A stretch of 64,000 bases of DNA from Weissella diestrammenae (GCF_014397255.1 NZ_CP060724.1:310001-374000), one strand, 5' to 3'; counted from the first letter of the stretch, positions 17,405-27,166 are shown. The notes: generated by a model from the letters alone, not told the origin. Translations and numbers: made by a program.

Positions 17405-18588
17405 TCATAACATAAATGGAATGCGACCTGTGTCTTGACGTAATGCTTGCTTATCGGTTGTTGTTAGCCATTCATAAAGATGCCCTGCCCGATAATCCAA
17501 TTTTAAAATAGTCTGCAGTTTTTTTTGATCAACATGATGAATCATTGGCAATTCAATTGTATCTCGCTGTTGTTTAAGATGCCGGCGACCTGTCTGATTG
17601 CTGCCCAAGACACGAATATACAGATGATTTTCAGCATATAGCATTTCATCCGTCGTAATATTCAAAAGTGTATATAAAAGACTTCTTTGTATCCGGCTCA
17701 AAGTGTAACGTTTTGATTTAAATTGTTTCAAAAACGTCGTCCAGGTCATCGTCGGATCCACCATCGCATGTTCAACCTGCATCTTCAAGCGATAAGCCAA
17801 CCCATTGTTTAATTGATATAGACGTTCTAATTCATCAATCGGCGTTGTCACTACTTTATACTTTAATAGCGACCATAACTGGCTTTCGGGAGCAGCAATT
17901 TGCAGCCCGGCAGCAATCATTTTTTTCGTCGCTGTTGGCACGTGGACCTGTACTTGTTTGGTTTCTCCGTTCGTTAACGCCTGTCTAATTGCCGTTGCAC
18001 TCGCAATCGCATCTGAACCAAGCTGCGTTTCGTGGTACGCCGCCGTCCGCCTTTGAATTGGTTGTATACGAATATCATTAACCAATCCTAGTGTGACAAT
18101 TGCCATCGCATAACTGAGGGCCAATAAGTCATTGGGGTGATCAACTACTAACCCCGTTTCAGCTTTTAATATCGCACTATATGTTGACGCATACGTGTTT
18201 TGATAGTCATGAAAAACATCATTATCATGTGTTGCCTGTTGCGCAATCTTCGCTAATGCAATAAAGTCCCATTCTGCATGTTCTGCACCGCAAACAATCA
18301 CGTCAACACCAACATTTGCTAAAATATTAACCGCCCCTTGGCAAAGATATGGCCAGGTTGAACAGCAAAAGCAAACGGCAATTCGATAACTAAATCGACC
18401 CCATTTAAGATTGCTGTTTCGGCACGTCGCCACTTATCAAAATTAGCCGGCATCCCACGTTGGACAAAATTACCACTCATAACAGCGATTGCCGTGTCAG
18501 CACCGGTTATTTTTTTTGCTTGTGCCAAATGGTAAGCGTGTCCATTGTGAAATGGATTATATTCTGTAATTAATCCAACAACCGTCAT
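17405..18588 (-). pseudogene. tmcAL: tRNA(Met) cytidine acetate ligase TmcAL (YlbM), frameshifted
   Basis: The start at 18588 has a strong SD (GGGAGG, 8 nt away) and gives [21 protein letters not shown], with the HxGH nucleotidyltransferase motif HNGH. The first frame runs to about 18319 (ending FAKGRLIF); the second carries [26 protein letters not shown] to the end at 17405. The natural join is FAKG|AVNIL: one base is missing in the run of four C (plus strand) at 18334-18337. With it restored the protein would be about 394 residues, normal for TmcAL, which makes ac4C34 in elongator tRNA-Met. Everything after the shift remains intact, so the change is recent or a sequencing error. Neighbours: methyltransferase upstream, DUF177 downstream. 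Confidence 0.88.
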
Positions 18589-18628
18589 TGACACACCTCC
18601 CTTTTTAACACACACTTCTTAAGCTTGA

Positions 18629-19378
18629 TTATGCTTTGGTCGCACTAAAGAACCAGCGCGCCGTTTTATCATTCAAATCAGATTGCCGCCCAAAATCACT
18701 CGTAACGTTCACTTGACTAAACCCAGCTGTTTGAAGGAGGCGTTGATATGTAGCCAAATCATAGGTACGCTCAGTGTGAATTTCTGTCAATTGGCGATAA
18801 CCATCGATCTCAGGTTCGTAAACAAAGAAAATCAATTCGTGTTCAACCGTGTGAGCTTGTCCGTCAACCCCATACGATTGCCATAAAAATGCAGTTTCAT
18901 CATCATGATAATTGTACATATACCCGGGATAATAAACGTCCGTTTGATATGGTGTAATAACATCAAACAAAAACTGTCCGCCATCCTCTAAATGAGCAGC
19001 AACTTGTTGAAAAGCCATTAACATTTCCTGTTCATTTTTTAAATAATTAAATGAATCCGCAAATGATGTAATCGTTGTGAACTTCTCTTGAAAATCTGAC
19101 CATTCGCGCATATCACCTTGAATCAAAGGGAGATCAACATCTGCATCTTGGGCATGTTGCATAGCAAGGGCCAACATATCCTCAGACAAATCAAATACCG
19201 TCGTATCATACCCTGCTTGAATTAACTGAATCGCCAAACGTCCAGCGCCTCCGGCTAATTCCAGTATTTTCCCTGTGGGTTGTTTGATATGTGTCGTTGC
19301 ATACTCAAACCAATCAGCATAGGCATCATCATCAAATAATTCGTCATATAATTTCGCAAAGGTATGATAATTTGCCAT
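18629..19378 (-). CDS. Class I SAM-dependent methyltransferase (YqeM-like)
   Basis: The 249-residue protein has the seven-strand Rossmann methyltransferase plan: motif I ILELAGGAGRLAIQLI (about 39-54), acidic residue at the end of strand 2 (TVFDLS), motif for adenine contact LIQGDMREW and post-motif FTTITSFADSFNYL. It matches YqeM of the Bacillus yqeG-yqeM cluster, both in layout and in place after rsfS. Substrate unknown. Its ATG overlaps the rsfS stop (TAATG), so translation is coupled. Confidence 0.85.
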   Translation of the reverse strand: MANYHTFAKLYDELFDDDAYADWFEYATTHIKQPTGKILELAGGAGRLAIQLIQAGYDTTVFDLSEDMLALAMQHAQDADVDLPLIQGDMREWSDFQEKFTTITSFADSFNYLKNEQEMLMAFQQVAAHLEDGGQFLFDVITPYQTDVYYPGYMYNYHDDETAFLWQSYGVDGQAHTVEHELIFFVYEPEIDGYRQLTEIHTERTYDLATYQRLLQTAGFSQVNVTSDFGRQSDLNDKTARWFFSATKA

Positions 19379-19746
19379 TAATACGTTTCCTCAATTAGCC
19401 AGTCATCAAGATTAATTTCCTGACCTTGTGCTAGCCAAAGTTTTTCCAGGCCGTAAAAACTACGCACATCTTTTTTAAAGACATGGACAATTAAATCACC
19501 AAAATTCATCAAAACCCAATCACCCTCATGGCGACCTTCATGATTAATTAATTGCCAACCCGACTTGGCCATTTGATCCTCAATCTCATCAACGATTGCA
19601 AGCACTTGTCGATTTGTCGGTGCATCTAAAATCAAGAATGCGTCAGCTACCAATGATACCTCATGGATATCAATGGCTACAATATCTTCAGCGCGTTTTG
19701 CATCAGCTGCCTTTACAGCTACTTCTAACATGTTTTTAATTGTCAT
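19378..19746 (-). CDS. rsfS: Ribosome silencing factor RsfS
   Basis: The 122-residue protein matches RsfS/Iojap over its length: AAD.KRAEDIVAIDI, AFLILDAPTNRQVLAIVDEIEDQM, HEGRHEGDWVLMNFGDLIVHVF and a terminal FYGLEKLW. It binds L14 on the 50S subunit and blocks subunit joining under nutrient limitation. SD AGGGAAAAG lies before the ATG. It follows yqeK with 12 nt between and overlaps the methyltransferase gene by 1 nt. Confidence 0.95.
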   Translation of the reverse strand: MTIKNMLEVAVKAADAKRAEDIVAIDIHEVSLVADAFLILDAPTNRQVLAIVDEIEDQMAKSGWQLINHEGRHEGDWVLMNFGDLIVHVFKKDVRSFYGLEKLWLAQGQEINLDDWLIEETY

Positions 19747-19758
19747 TCTTTTCCCTAT

Positions 19759-20361
19759 CTACCTTTTTTCTATTGACCATGCATTATATGTTAATAATGC
19801 CATAGGATAAACACTTACCCGTTGGTTAATTAAATAAGCGAGCGTATGTGCTGCTTGCCAGCCCACACTTGCTTTTAAATCCGTCATTGCTAGTGCGCGT
19901 ACTTCTGACACACCAGGAAAATCACGACCCGCTTCAACATAATCCGCCATATATAACACCTGTGATAGCGGTGACATTTCGACACCACCAGTCGTATGTT
20001 GCCGAATTGCCTCTAAAATGTCTGGGTTCAAAATACCCAACTCTTGTTTTACCATTTCAGCACCTACAATGCCATGCCAAATATTATTACCCCAATTTAA
20101 CAAATCAGGATCCAACTGTTCTTGCATAATCATCTGTTTGAAGTCTGCATCCGATCGTTCCTTGGCATAATCATGCGTTAAGGCAGCTACTGATGCTAGT
20201 TCAATCGATACTTGCCACCGTTTTGCTAGCTGGCACGCCATCGCTTCTACTCTTAAAACATGTTCAAAGCGTCTTTGCGACATGTGTGCAGCCACAATTG
20301 TTTTCAATTCATCGCGAGTACCTTGATAATAATGCGTTTGATAAATTAATTCTTTATTCAT
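19759..20361 (-). CDS. yqeK: YqeK HD-domain symmetrical Ap4A hydrolase
   Basis: The 200-residue protein carries an HD phosphohydrolase domain with MSQRRFEHVLRVEAMA (first His), AALTHDYAKE (HD pair), GNNIWHGIVGAEMV (His) and YMADYVEAGRDF (terminal Asp). YqeK enzymes split diadenosine tetraphosphate into two ADP. It overlaps the end of nadD by 8 nt from the ATG at 20361; another in-frame ATG at 20376 would overlap more, and neither has a strong SD, so reinitiation after nadD is likely. Confidence 0.9.
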   Translation of the reverse strand: MNKELIYQTHYYQGTRDELKTIVAAHMSQRRFEHVLRVEAMACQLAKRWQVSIELASVAALTHDYAKERSDADFKQMIMQEQLDPDLLNWGNNIWHGIVGAEMVKQELGILNPDILEAIRQHTTGGVEMSPLSQVLYMADYVEAGRDFPGVSEVRALAMTDLKASVGWQAAHTLAYLINQRVSVYPMALLTYNAWSIEKR

Positions 20362-21004
20362 TGCTATACAATCCATTCTCTACAATATAAGCAGCAACTA
20401 AATCTGGCACTAGATAGCGAACACTTTGATGTTTTGCAATCCGCTGCCGAATATTTGTTGAGCTAATATCTAAATTTGAAACAGTGACAAATTCAACTGG
20501 ATAAGGTGTATCAGGGATTGCTTGCGTTGGCCGATTAACACCAACAAATTGAACCATTTTAACTAAATCATCAATTCGATACCAAGTCGGTAAATATGCA
20601 ACTTCATCACTACCAATAATAAAATAATAATCATAATTCGGATGTTCGATTCGTAATTGGAGCAAAGTATTATACGAATAACTTTTTCCACCGCGTTGAA
20701 CTTCCAACAATTCGATACCAAACCGCTGATTGCCATATATTGCAGCTTTCACCATTTTTGCGCGATCCCAAGCATCAATTGCACTTTTCTCATCAACATG
20801 AGGTGGTTTTGCATTCGGCATGAAATAGACTTTATCGAGTCCAAGTTGAGATGCGACCTGTTCAGCAATTACCAAATGGCCCAGATGTGGTGGGTTAAAT
20901 GTGCCACCCAACAGTCCAATTTTTTTGCGTTCTTGTCCGAACTGTAAATCAGGCTGTACCTTCACTTGAATTTGAGTATCGCTTAATTTCACCGTTTCTA
21001 ACAT
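20354..21004 (-). CDS. nadD: Nicotinate-nucleotide adenylyltransferase NadD
   Basis: The 216-residue protein has the nucleotidyltransferase motif GGTFNPPHLGHL (HxGH) and the second ATP motif ISSTNIRQRI (SxxxxR). About 28 additional N-terminal residues precede the usual start of the fold, a feature of several lactic acid bacterial NadD proteins. It makes deamido-NAD from NaMN and ATP. GAGG placed 8 nt before the ATG at 21004 favours it over the GTG at 21013. It lies between yhbY and yqeK in the yqe cluster. Confidence 0.94.
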   Translation of the reverse strand: MLETVKLSDTQIQVKVQPDLQFGQERKKIGLLGGTFNPPHLGHLVIAEQVASQLGLDKVYFMPNAKPPHVDEKSAIDAWDRAKMVKAAIYGNQRFGIELLEVQRGGKSYSYNTLLQLRIEHPNYDYYFIIGSDEVAYLPTWYRIDDLVKMVQFVGVNRPTQAIPDTPYPVEFVTVSNLDISSTNIRQRIAKHQSVRYLVPDLVAAYIVENGLYSNE

Positions 21005-21030
21005 GTCATCCACCTCAGTATGATATGAAT

Positions 21031-21345
21031 TTAAATTTTTTGTACCGCGACAGAATAGTGTCGATTTTCTTTTTGAGTCGCTTGGTCAAACAAAACTAAG
21101 GTGTGTCCAATCGTCTGAACCACTTGAATTGTTGTTTGCCGCTCAATAAAGCTTTTCACTTCAGCAGGCGTAACGTCTGAATTACTTAAGATATTAACTT
21201 TAAATAATTCGCGTTTTTCCATGGCCTCCCCAAGCTGATCCAACCAGTTTTCAGTTAAACCTTGTTTACCCACACTAAATAATGGCCGCATATCGTGTGC
21301 AGCTGCACGCAAATAGCGTTTTTGTTTACCACGTAATTCAATCAT
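21031..21345 (-). CDS. yhbY: YhbY/YqeI CRM-domain RNA-binding protein
   Basis: The 104-residue protein is a single CRM domain: LRGKQKRYLRAAAH near the start, the FSVGKQGLTENWLDQL loop (family GKxG) and IGHTLVLFDQ near the end. These proteins associate with pre-50S particles. It starts 3 nt after the yqeH stop. Confidence 0.93.
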   Translation of the reverse strand: MIELRGKQKRYLRAAAHDMRPLFSVGKQGLTENWLDQLGEAMEKRELFKVNILSNSDVTPAEVKSFIERQTTIQVVQTIGHTLVLFDQATQKENRHYSVAVQKI

Positions 21346-21348
21346 TTT

Positions 21349-22491
21349 TTATATCATCGCCTTTCGAGTGAGCACGGATACACCTTGTGGCGCCCATACT
21401 GCAATTACAACATTTCCAGGGACTGTTAACCAGCCCAACCCATCAATCACAACATCACTTTTTTCAGCTATTTTGAACTCATACCGTCGTAGTGGTGGTA
21501 ACAAGCTCAAATTTTCTTGTACTGGTGGTGTTAGTAACTTACCAGCATGTTGCTGATAAAAATGATCCGCATTACTCAACTTTGTTCTGTGCAAAGGCAC
21601 ATTGTTCTCAAAGTACGCTGTGATACCACTTTTAGGCCCCTTCAAATAATCAAACCGACCAAGCGCACCAAAGAATAATGTTTGCGCCTCATTTAATTGA
21701 TAAGTCCGTGGTTTAATTTCTTTTTGTGGTGACACGAATTTTAAATCCTTAGATGCCAAATAATGTGCCATTTGATCTTGATGAATAATTCCTGGCGTAT
21801 CAATAATATTAGTTGTTTCATCCAAAGGAATTTCAATGCGATCCAGGGTCGTTCCTGGAAAACGTGACGTTGTAATCACTTCTTTTCGATCACCTGTCAC
21901 ATCTTTAATGATTTGATTGATTAATGTTGATTTACCAACGTTTGTCACGCCAACCACATAAACCGATCGGTTCTGACGATATTTTTCAATCGCTGTCATT
22001 AATGCAGGTACATCATCCCCATTTTTACCAGACGTCAACAGAACATCAATTGGACGTAGGCCGGCTATATTAGCTTGTTGGCGCATCCAGTCACGAATCT
22101 TGGCGCGATTAATCGAGTGTGGCAAAACGTCAACTTTATTCCCAACCAATAAGATTGGGTTATCTCCAACAAAACGATGCAACCCAGGTATCAAGGATCC
22201 ACTAAAATCGAACACATCCATCACATAGACAACGAGGGCATCTGTCTCCGAAATTTGTTCTAACAAGCGCCTAAAATCATCATCCGTCAAATCAACCGGT
22301 TGTATTTCATTGTAGTGTCTCAAGCGAAAACACCGTTGGCATAGGACTTCTTCTTGGTCAAAGCCTTTAATCAAGGCAGACATGGGTGTATATCCCAATG
22401 CCGTTTTATCAGTTGTTTGAATCAACGCACCACATCCGATGCACCTTAAGTCATCATTTAAAAGTGCTTGCACTTCCGTTTCAGTTATCAA
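21349..22491 (-). CDS. yqeH: Ribosome biogenesis GTPase YqeH
   Basis: The 380-residue protein has an N-terminal treble-clef zinc finger (CIGCG ... CQRC), then a circularly permuted GTPase domain: G4 VGNKVDVLP comes first, then G1 GVTNVGKST, G3 DTPG (IIDTPGI). A C-terminal nucleic-acid-binding region follows. It is required for 30S maturation. The start is TTG at 22491: GGAGG lies 7 nt upstream, and no in-frame ATG precedes the zinc finger. It overlaps yqeG by 11 nt. Confidence 0.95.
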   Translation of the reverse strand: MITETEVQALLNDDLRCIGCGALIQTTDKTALGYTPMSALIKGFDQEEVLCQRCFRLRHYNEIQPVDLTDDDFRRLLEQISETDALVVYVMDVFDFSGSLIPGLHRFVGDNPILLVGNKVDVLPHSINRAKIRDWMRQQANIAGLRPIDVLLTSGKNGDDVPALMTAIEKYRQNRSVYVVGVTNVGKSTLINQIIKDVTGDRKEVITTSRFPGTTLDRIEIPLDETTNIIDTPGIIHQDQMAHYLASKDLKFVSPQKEIKPRTYQLNEAQTLFFGALGRFDYLKGPKSGITAYFENNVPLHRTKLSNADHFYQQHAGKLLTPPVQENLSLLPPLRRYEFKIAEKSDVVIDGLGWLTVPGNVVIAVWAPQGVSVLTRKAMI

Positions 22492-23011
22492 TAGATTCCC
22501 TCCAATTCAATTCTTGGTGATTTTTCAACATGCTCTTCTTAACACCTTTTTCAATAAAACGATTAATTTTGGTATTCCATTGATCTGTTTCGATTAGTGG
22601 CTGAACGAGAACGCTACGAACACCAACATTATTTGCCGCCCAAATATCAGTCATCAGCTGGTCCCCCACCATAATGACATCATTAGCATTAAGATTTAAC
22701 ATCTTCAATGCCAAATTCAATCCTTTTGTCATTGGTTTTAATGCACGCGAGACAAATGGTAATCCTAAAGGTTCAGCAACACGCGCAATTCGTGTCGCCG
22801 AATTATTTGAAACAATCATCACTGGTATCTTAGCGGCAGCCATTGCCGCTAACCATTGTCGTAATTCTTCGGTTCCATCTGGATTATTCCACGCAATTAA
22901 CGTATTATCCAAATCGGTCAACACAGCTTTAATACCCTGGGCTTTCAACTGCTCTGGTGTTAAATTATAAATGGCGCTTACCAACCATGTTGGTGTAAAT
23001 TTTTCGGTCAT
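22481..23011 (-). CDS. yqeG: YqeG-family HAD-IIIA phosphatase
   Basis: The 176-residue protein carries HAD motifs I VLTDLDNTLIAWN (nucleophile Asp), II VMIVSNNSA, Lys in LKPMTKGLN and III VGDQLMTDIWAANN. YqeG enzymes are linked to phosphatidylglycerophosphate dephosphorylation in some bacteria; in Firmicutes the gene always heads the yqeH-nadD cluster. First gene of the transcription unit that runs down at least to the methyltransferase. Confidence 0.93.
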   Translation of the reverse strand: MTEKFTPTWLVSAIYNLTPEQLKAQGIKAVLTDLDNTLIAWNNPDGTEELRQWLAAMAAAKIPVMIVSNNSATRIARVAEPLGLPFVSRALKPMTKGLNLALKMLNLNANDVIMVGDQLMTDIWAANNVGVRSVLVQPLIETDQWNTKINRFIEKGVKKSMLKNHQELNWRESIDN

Positions 23012-23198
23012 GCCAAAGCTCCAAACTTTCTGTTTAATTAGTCTATTTTACCTTAATTATACGCTAGATTAAACCCACTAGATAGCTAGCATTTCATCAA
23101 GTTCTTTAAATTCAATTTAAGGCTGACCCATTCGGACTGCTAAAAAAAAGATTCAATGATAAACTTATAGAAAATAAAATAAGAGAGAATACGAAAAT

Positions 23199-23768
23199 AT
23201 GAAAGAAACTATCATCAATAGCTTAAAAAAGATTGGACTTGGACTTGCCGTGTTCATTGTTACAGCTGGTGGCGCGTTCCTCTTAACTTGGGGTTTTTAT
23301 AAACTTAATCACCATTCAACAAGCCAATCCGCTACAAGCACTTCAAAAGCAACTTCTTCCTCAAAAAAGAAAAGCGTAAAAACTAGTGGCAGTGCGTCCA
23401 AGAAGGCACCCAGTGCAACCGAATCAACGACCAGTACAACTTATTTAGTGCAAGCAGGTGATACTGGTGCTAGCATTGCCGCTGCTCATAATATGACATT
23501 ATCTGAATTAACAAAGCTCAATCCTAAAGTAACTTGGTCAGCGTTAAAAGCAGGTGCAACGATCAAGGTTGCTAATAATGCCAGCGCTGACACTGCTGCA
23601 GCAAGCACAACGACGACAACAACTGCAAGCACCAAATACGTCGTACAAGCAGGTGATACTTGGTATCGCATTGCTTACAATAATGGCATGACAACAGCAC
23701 AACTTAAAGCACTCAATCCAGGGGTAACTAATCTTAAATCTGGCACAACAATAAATATTAGCCAATAA
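23199..23768 (+). CDS. Membrane-anchored double-LysM protein
   Basis: The 189-residue protein has an N-terminal membrane helix (about 13-35, IGLGLAVFIVTAGGAFLLTWGFY) with no clear signal-peptidase site. A Ser/Thr/Lys-rich linker follows, then two LysM repeats: TYLVQAGDTGASIAAAHNM (about 81-124) and KYVVQAGDTWYRIAYNNGM (about 146-188), separated by a Thr-rich spacer. It is a wall-binding protein tied to the membrane, perhaps a spacer or anchor for another factor. SD-like AGAGAG is weak. It is a single plus-strand gene with a strong terminator. Confidence 0.8.
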   Translation: MKETIINSLKKIGLGLAVFIVTAGGAFLLTWGFYKLNHHSTSQSATSTSKATSSSKKKSVKTSGSASKKAPSATESTTSTTYLVQAGDTGASIAAAHNMTLSELTKLNPKVTWSALKAGATIKVANNASADTAAASTTTTTTASTKYVVQAGDTWYRIAYNNGMTTAQLKALNPGVTNLKSGTTINISQ

Positions 23769-23811
23769 AATAAAACGCTTAGTGAGTTCATCACTAAGCG
23801 TTTTATTTTAC
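23769..23811. terminator. Strong bidirectional terminator
   Basis: A 14-bp perfect stem AAAACGCTTAGTGA / TCACTAAGCGTTTT with a 5-nt loop lies after the LysM gene and also faces the pgk end on the other strand. Confidence 0.9.
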
Positions 23812-23844
23812 TTCAAAGCATCAGACGTCCAAACGCGATACTTC

Positions 23845-25071
23845 TTATTTTTCTGAAATTGCAGCAATACCTGGTAAAGTCTTACCTTCCAAGTATTCTA
23901 ATGATGCACCACCACCAGTTGAAATGTGAGTCAACTTATCTGCAACGCCAAGTTGTTGTACCGCTGCTGTTGAATCACCACCACCAACAATTGTGGTTGC
24001 CCCATTTTCCTCAGTTACCTTGACAAGTTCTTCACCAATTGCCAATGTACCATTAGCAAAGTTTGGCATTTCAAAGACACCCATTGGACCGTTCCAAACT
24101 ACTGTCTTGGCATCAGCTAGGACTGACTTAAACAATTCAACTGACTTAGGTCCAATATCTAAGCCCATATAACCATCTTTGATACCTTCATCCCCAGCAA
24201 CATAAGTGTCGGCATCATTATTGAATGCGTCAGCTGCAATTGCGTCGACTGGCAAGACAAGTTTGTCACCTGCTTCAGCAATTAATTGCTTAGCTAATTC
24301 AACCTTATCTTCTTCAAATAACGAATTTCCAATTGACTTACCATTTGCAACATCAAACGTATAAGCCATACCACCACCAACAATCACTTTATCAGCTTTT
24401 TGGAGTAAGTTTTGAATGATGGTAATCTTGTCTGAAACTTTTGCGCCACCAATGATGGCAACGAATGGTCGCTCAGGTGCTTCAACAGCACCACCCAAGA
24501 ACTTAATTTCTTTTTCCATCAAGAAACCAGCAGCTGTTTGCGCAATATTAGCAGCAATTCCAGCATTTGAAGCATGTGCACGGTGGGCAGTTCCAAACGC
24601 ATCGTTAACAAATACGTCACCTAATGAAGCCCAGTACTTTCCCAATTCAGGATCATTCTTTGACTCACGCTTAACTTCTACGCCATCAACCACGTCTTCA
24701 AAGCGTGTATTCTCAAAGACCAATACGTGCCCATCTTCAAGATTATTAATGGCTTCTTCTAATTCTGGACCTTCTGTTGCTGGTACAAACACAACTGGTT
24801 GACCCAATAAATCAGCCAATTTTTGAGCAACCGGCTTCATTGAAAGCCCCTTCTTATCATCCTCACTCTTGATTCGAGCAAGATGTGAGAAAAGAATTGC
24901 ACGTCCACCCTTTTCAAGTACATACTTAATTGTAGGTAAGGCAGCAACGATACGATTGTCGTTTGAAACAATCACTTCACCGTTTTCCTCTTTGAGTGGC
25001 ACATTGAAATCAACGCGCATCAAAACTTTCTTACCCTTCAATTCCAAGTCTTCAACAGTCAACTTAGCCAT
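23845..25071 (-). CDS. pgk: Phosphoglycerate kinase
   Basis: The 408-residue protein is a complete [16 protein letters not shown] near the N-terminus, [16 protein letters not shown], the catalytic hinge [11 protein letters not shown] and the nucleotide loop [13 protein letters not shown]. It transfers phosphate from 1,3-bisphosphoglycerate to ADP, the first ATP-yielding step of lower glycolysis and of the phosphoketolase branch. It follows gapA, but a terminator lies between them, so the two may be transcribed partly independently. Confidence 0.97.
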   Translation of the reverse strand: MAKLTVEDLELKGKKVLMRVDFNVPLKEENGEVIVSNDNRIVAALPTIKYVLEKGGRAILFSHLARIKSEDDKKGLSMKPVAQKLADLLGQPVVFVPATEGPELEEAINNLEDGHVLVFENTRFEDVVDGVEVKRESKNDPELGKYWASLGDVFVNDAFGTAHRAHASNAGIAANIAQTAAGFLMEKEIKFLGGAVEAPERPFVAIIGGAKVSDKITIIQNLLQKADKVIVGGGMAYTFDVANGKSIGNSLFEEDKVELAKQLIAEAGDKLVLPVDAIAADAFNNDADTYVAGDEGIKDGYMGLDIGPKSVELFKSVLADAKTVVWNGPMGVFEMPNFANGTLAIGEELVKVTEENGATTIVGGGDSTAAVQQLGVADKLTHISTGGGASLEYLEGKTLPGIAAISEK

Positions 25072-25146
25072 TTGGAGAATCCTCTATTTCTTTAATTATT
25101 AACTACATGAATTATTATATAACATTTTTATCCGGTTTTAAAAATA

Positions 25147-25187
25147 AAAAACAGGTAGCCGAGTCGCCCCCAACCACCTGTTTTTTA
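25147..25187. terminator. Terminator after gapA
   Basis: The repeat AAAAACAGGT / ACCTGTTTTT encloses a GC-rich loop and has T and A runs on either side. It lies 6 nt after the gapA stop on the minus strand. Confidence 0.8.
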
Positions 25188-25192
25188 CTATT

Positions 25193-26203
25193 TTACAATG
25201 TTGCTAAGTGTAACAAAGTACGGATCATGTTTGAAGTGAATCCGTATTCATTGTCATACCATGATGCAGTTTGAACTAATTGCTTGTCACCAACAGTGAT
25301 AACCTTAGTCAAAGTTGGGTCAAATGTTGCACCGTGTGTATCACCGATGATATCTGAAGATACAATTTCATCTTCGTTCCAACCAAATGAATCGTTAACG
25401 TACTTCTTAACAGCAGCGTTAACTTCTTCAGCAGTAACCTTCTTTGACAAGATAGTTGTCAATTCTGTCACTGATCCGTCAACAACGCCAACACGTTGTG
25501 CGTGACCGTCTAACTTACCCTTCAATTCTGGTACAACAAGACCAATGGCCTTAGCTGCTCCAGTTGAATGAGGGATTGTATTTGCTGAAGCTGTACGGTT
25601 TGAACGGAACTTTGACCCCTTAGGTCCGTCCAAAATCATTTGTGTTGATGTAAAGGCGTGAACCGTAGTCATCAATCCAATTTCAATACCGAATTCATTG
25701 TTCAACGCATTGGCCAAAGGTGCCAATGATTGTGTTGTACATGATCCAGCAGACACAATGTTATCCTCAGTTGTCAAAGTGTCTTGGTTAACACCATAAA
25801 CAACTGTAGGTACATCACCTGCAGGTGCAGAAACAAGTACCTTCTTAGCACCTGCATCCAAGTGCGCTTGTGACTTTTCTGCTGAAGTGTAGAATCCAGT
25901 TGATTCTAAGACGATTTCAACACCGTCGTTTGCAACCCACTTCAAATCAGCAGCATTACGTTCTGCATAAACAGTATAGTGCTTACCATCAACGATAATA
26001 CCAGTTTCGTCTGCTGAAACTTCAGCATTCAAAGTTCCGTGTGTTGAATCATACTTCAACAAGTATGCCAACATAGCAGGGTTAGTCAAATCGTTGATTG
26101 CAACAACTTCAATATCATCCGCAGTGTTCTTCAATTCCAAGATACGGCGGAACGCCAAACGCCCGATACGGCCGAAACCGTTGATACCAATCTTAACAGT
26201 CAT
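25193..26203 (-). CDS. gapA: Glyceraldehyde-3-phosphate dehydrogenase, type I
   Basis: The 336-residue protein has the NAD-binding start [18 protein letters not shown], the active-site [13 protein letters not shown] (Cys), the S-loop with [17 protein letters not shown] and C-terminal [13 protein letters not shown]. It converts GAP to 1,3-bisphosphoglycerate, producing NADH. SD TTGGAGG is strong. Upstream lie a promoter (TTGCGT-17-TAAAAT) and a cre-like site at the likely start of transcription. No cggR regulator gene precedes it, unlike Bacillus. Confidence 0.97.
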   Translation of the reverse strand: MTVKIGINGFGRIGRLAFRRILELKNTADDIEVVAINDLTNPAMLAYLLKYDSTHGTLNAEVSADETGIIVDGKHYTVYAERNAADLKWVANDGVEIVLESTGFYTSAEKSQAHLDAGAKKVLVSAPAGDVPTVVYGVNQDTLTTEDNIVSAGSCTTQSLAPLANALNNEFGIEIGLMTTVHAFTSTQMILDGPKGSKFRSNRTASANTIPHSTGAAKAIGLVVPELKGKLDGHAQRVGVVDGSVTELTTILSKKVTAEEVNAAVKKYVNDSFGWNEDEIVSSDIIGDTHGATFDPTLTKVITVGDKQLVQTASWYDNEYGFTSNMIRTLLHLATL

Positions 26204-26227
26204 GTTTAAGATGCCTCCAAGTATTTT

Positions 26228-26279
26228 TTGTAAACGTTTTTACATCTATATATTTTACGCCCATCTGTCCATTTACGCA
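26228..26279 (-). promoter_or_regulatory. gapA promoter with cre-like site
   Basis: Minus strand: -35 TTGCGT (26274-26279), 17-bp spacer, -10 TAAAAT (26251-26256). Just downstream, at the expected transcription start, lies TGTAAACGTTTTTACA (26228-26243, plus strand), a near palindrome that fits the cre consensus apart from one displaced base. Confidence 0.5.
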
Positions 26280-26458
26280 AATGTTATCAGAATGTATCTT
26301 TCTCACAATTTTGTCATAAATTCACATCATAGTTAATATTTAATCAATATAAGGGCGTTGCATCTAAAATTATTAAAACAGTTAATAGTCAAGTCAAATC
26401 AACGTTATTCGCCACTATTCTCATTGTAATTCATCAATTTTCTCATTTCACATGAATC

Positions 26459-26659
26459 TCAGTCATTCTTGTGACGAATGTAATTTAAAACCAAAACAGC
26501 AAGCCCGCCGATAATTAGAATTACACCTGATGGAATTAATATATAATAGCCATTTAAAACACCCTCAACGTCACTTGATGCCCAAACCATATTATCGATC
26601 AAAAAAGCCAATAGTCCAGCAAAAATTGCCATCATACCGATTAAATTTGATATTTTCAT
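26459..26659 (-). CDS. Small two-helix membrane protein
   Basis: The 66-residue protein has two hydrophobic helices (about 4-21 and 37-60) joined by an acidic loop, and ends in a charged tail RHKND. I do not recognise the family. The nearest SD-like sequence, AAAGGA, lies about 17 nt before the ATG, which is far, so initiation is uncertain. It stands alone between gapA and the integrase remnant. Confidence rests on the clean membrane-protein pattern rather than on homology. Confidence 0.45.
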   Translation of the reverse strand: MKISNLIGMMAIFAGLLAFLIDNMVWASSDVEGVLNGYYILIPSGVILIIGGLAVLVLNYIRHKND

Positions 26660-26981
26660 TTTATTATTAAATCTCTTTCCTTTTAAAATTACTGACCTAT
26701 TCGTTTATCTGTTAACGATTAAAATTAATCCTGTCATGTCAAATCGATCTATTTTTATGACGATCACCACCAAATGGTCACCAGCCCCTCAGCTGACAAA
26801 ATCACACCTGCAACCTGCCTAGTAATTCATATCCTAAGTCATATTTAACGGTCGTGTGTTATTTTGGCCAACGCCACCTCACTAATGATTATAGCATTCG
26901 AAGTATTTGCAATCGAGAAAAAATTGCTGAAGACAGCGGGCATACTTTAGATCATTTTTTAGTGCACTCCTGATGATCTAA
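26660..26981. other. Noncoding stretch, no recognised feature
   Basis: About 320 nt of mixed composition lead up to the integrase remnant. I see no intact gene, RNA or terminator. It may hold further eroded mobile-element sequence, but no reading frame shows a family motif. Confidence 0.5.
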
Positions 26982-27155
26982 TATAACAGGTGCACCTTCG
27001 TCATATTATCAGCTCAGCTAGGTTGGCTGTTAGCCCCGCTACAATCTCAACTTGGGCAAGATGATGTGCAAACCACCCTATCAATCTATACGGCCGTCAC
27101 ACAGGAGATGAAAGATACCACCGCAGATATATTTACGAGCTTGGTAAACTTCTAA
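26982..27155 (+). pseudogene. C-terminal remnant of a tyrosine-recombinase integrase
   Basis: An open frame bounded by an upstream stop at 26979 and ending TAA at 27155 encodes 57 residues, including QLGQDDVQTTLSIYTAVTQE and MKDTTADIFTSLVNF. This matches the last segment of Gram-positive phage/ICE integrases, whose consensus runs LGHxDxxTTxxIYxHVT...M...A..F, with the nucleophile Tyr in SIYT. Upstream, NRCTF may be the relic of the HxLRHT box, with the His codon replaced by a stop. There is no start codon context and the rest of the gene is missing. Its 3' end points to the 3' end of tRNA-Arg 145 nt away, the usual arrangement for an element integrated in a tRNA gene. Confidence 0.75.
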
Positions 27156-27166
27156 AAAGGACGTTC

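Noticed and set aside
17405-18433. A separate 342-residue protein starting at 18433
   Set aside because: Its first 30 or so residues are out-of-frame translation of the tmcAL N-terminal part; the conserved sequence begins only at QGAVNIL. It is one frameshifted gene.
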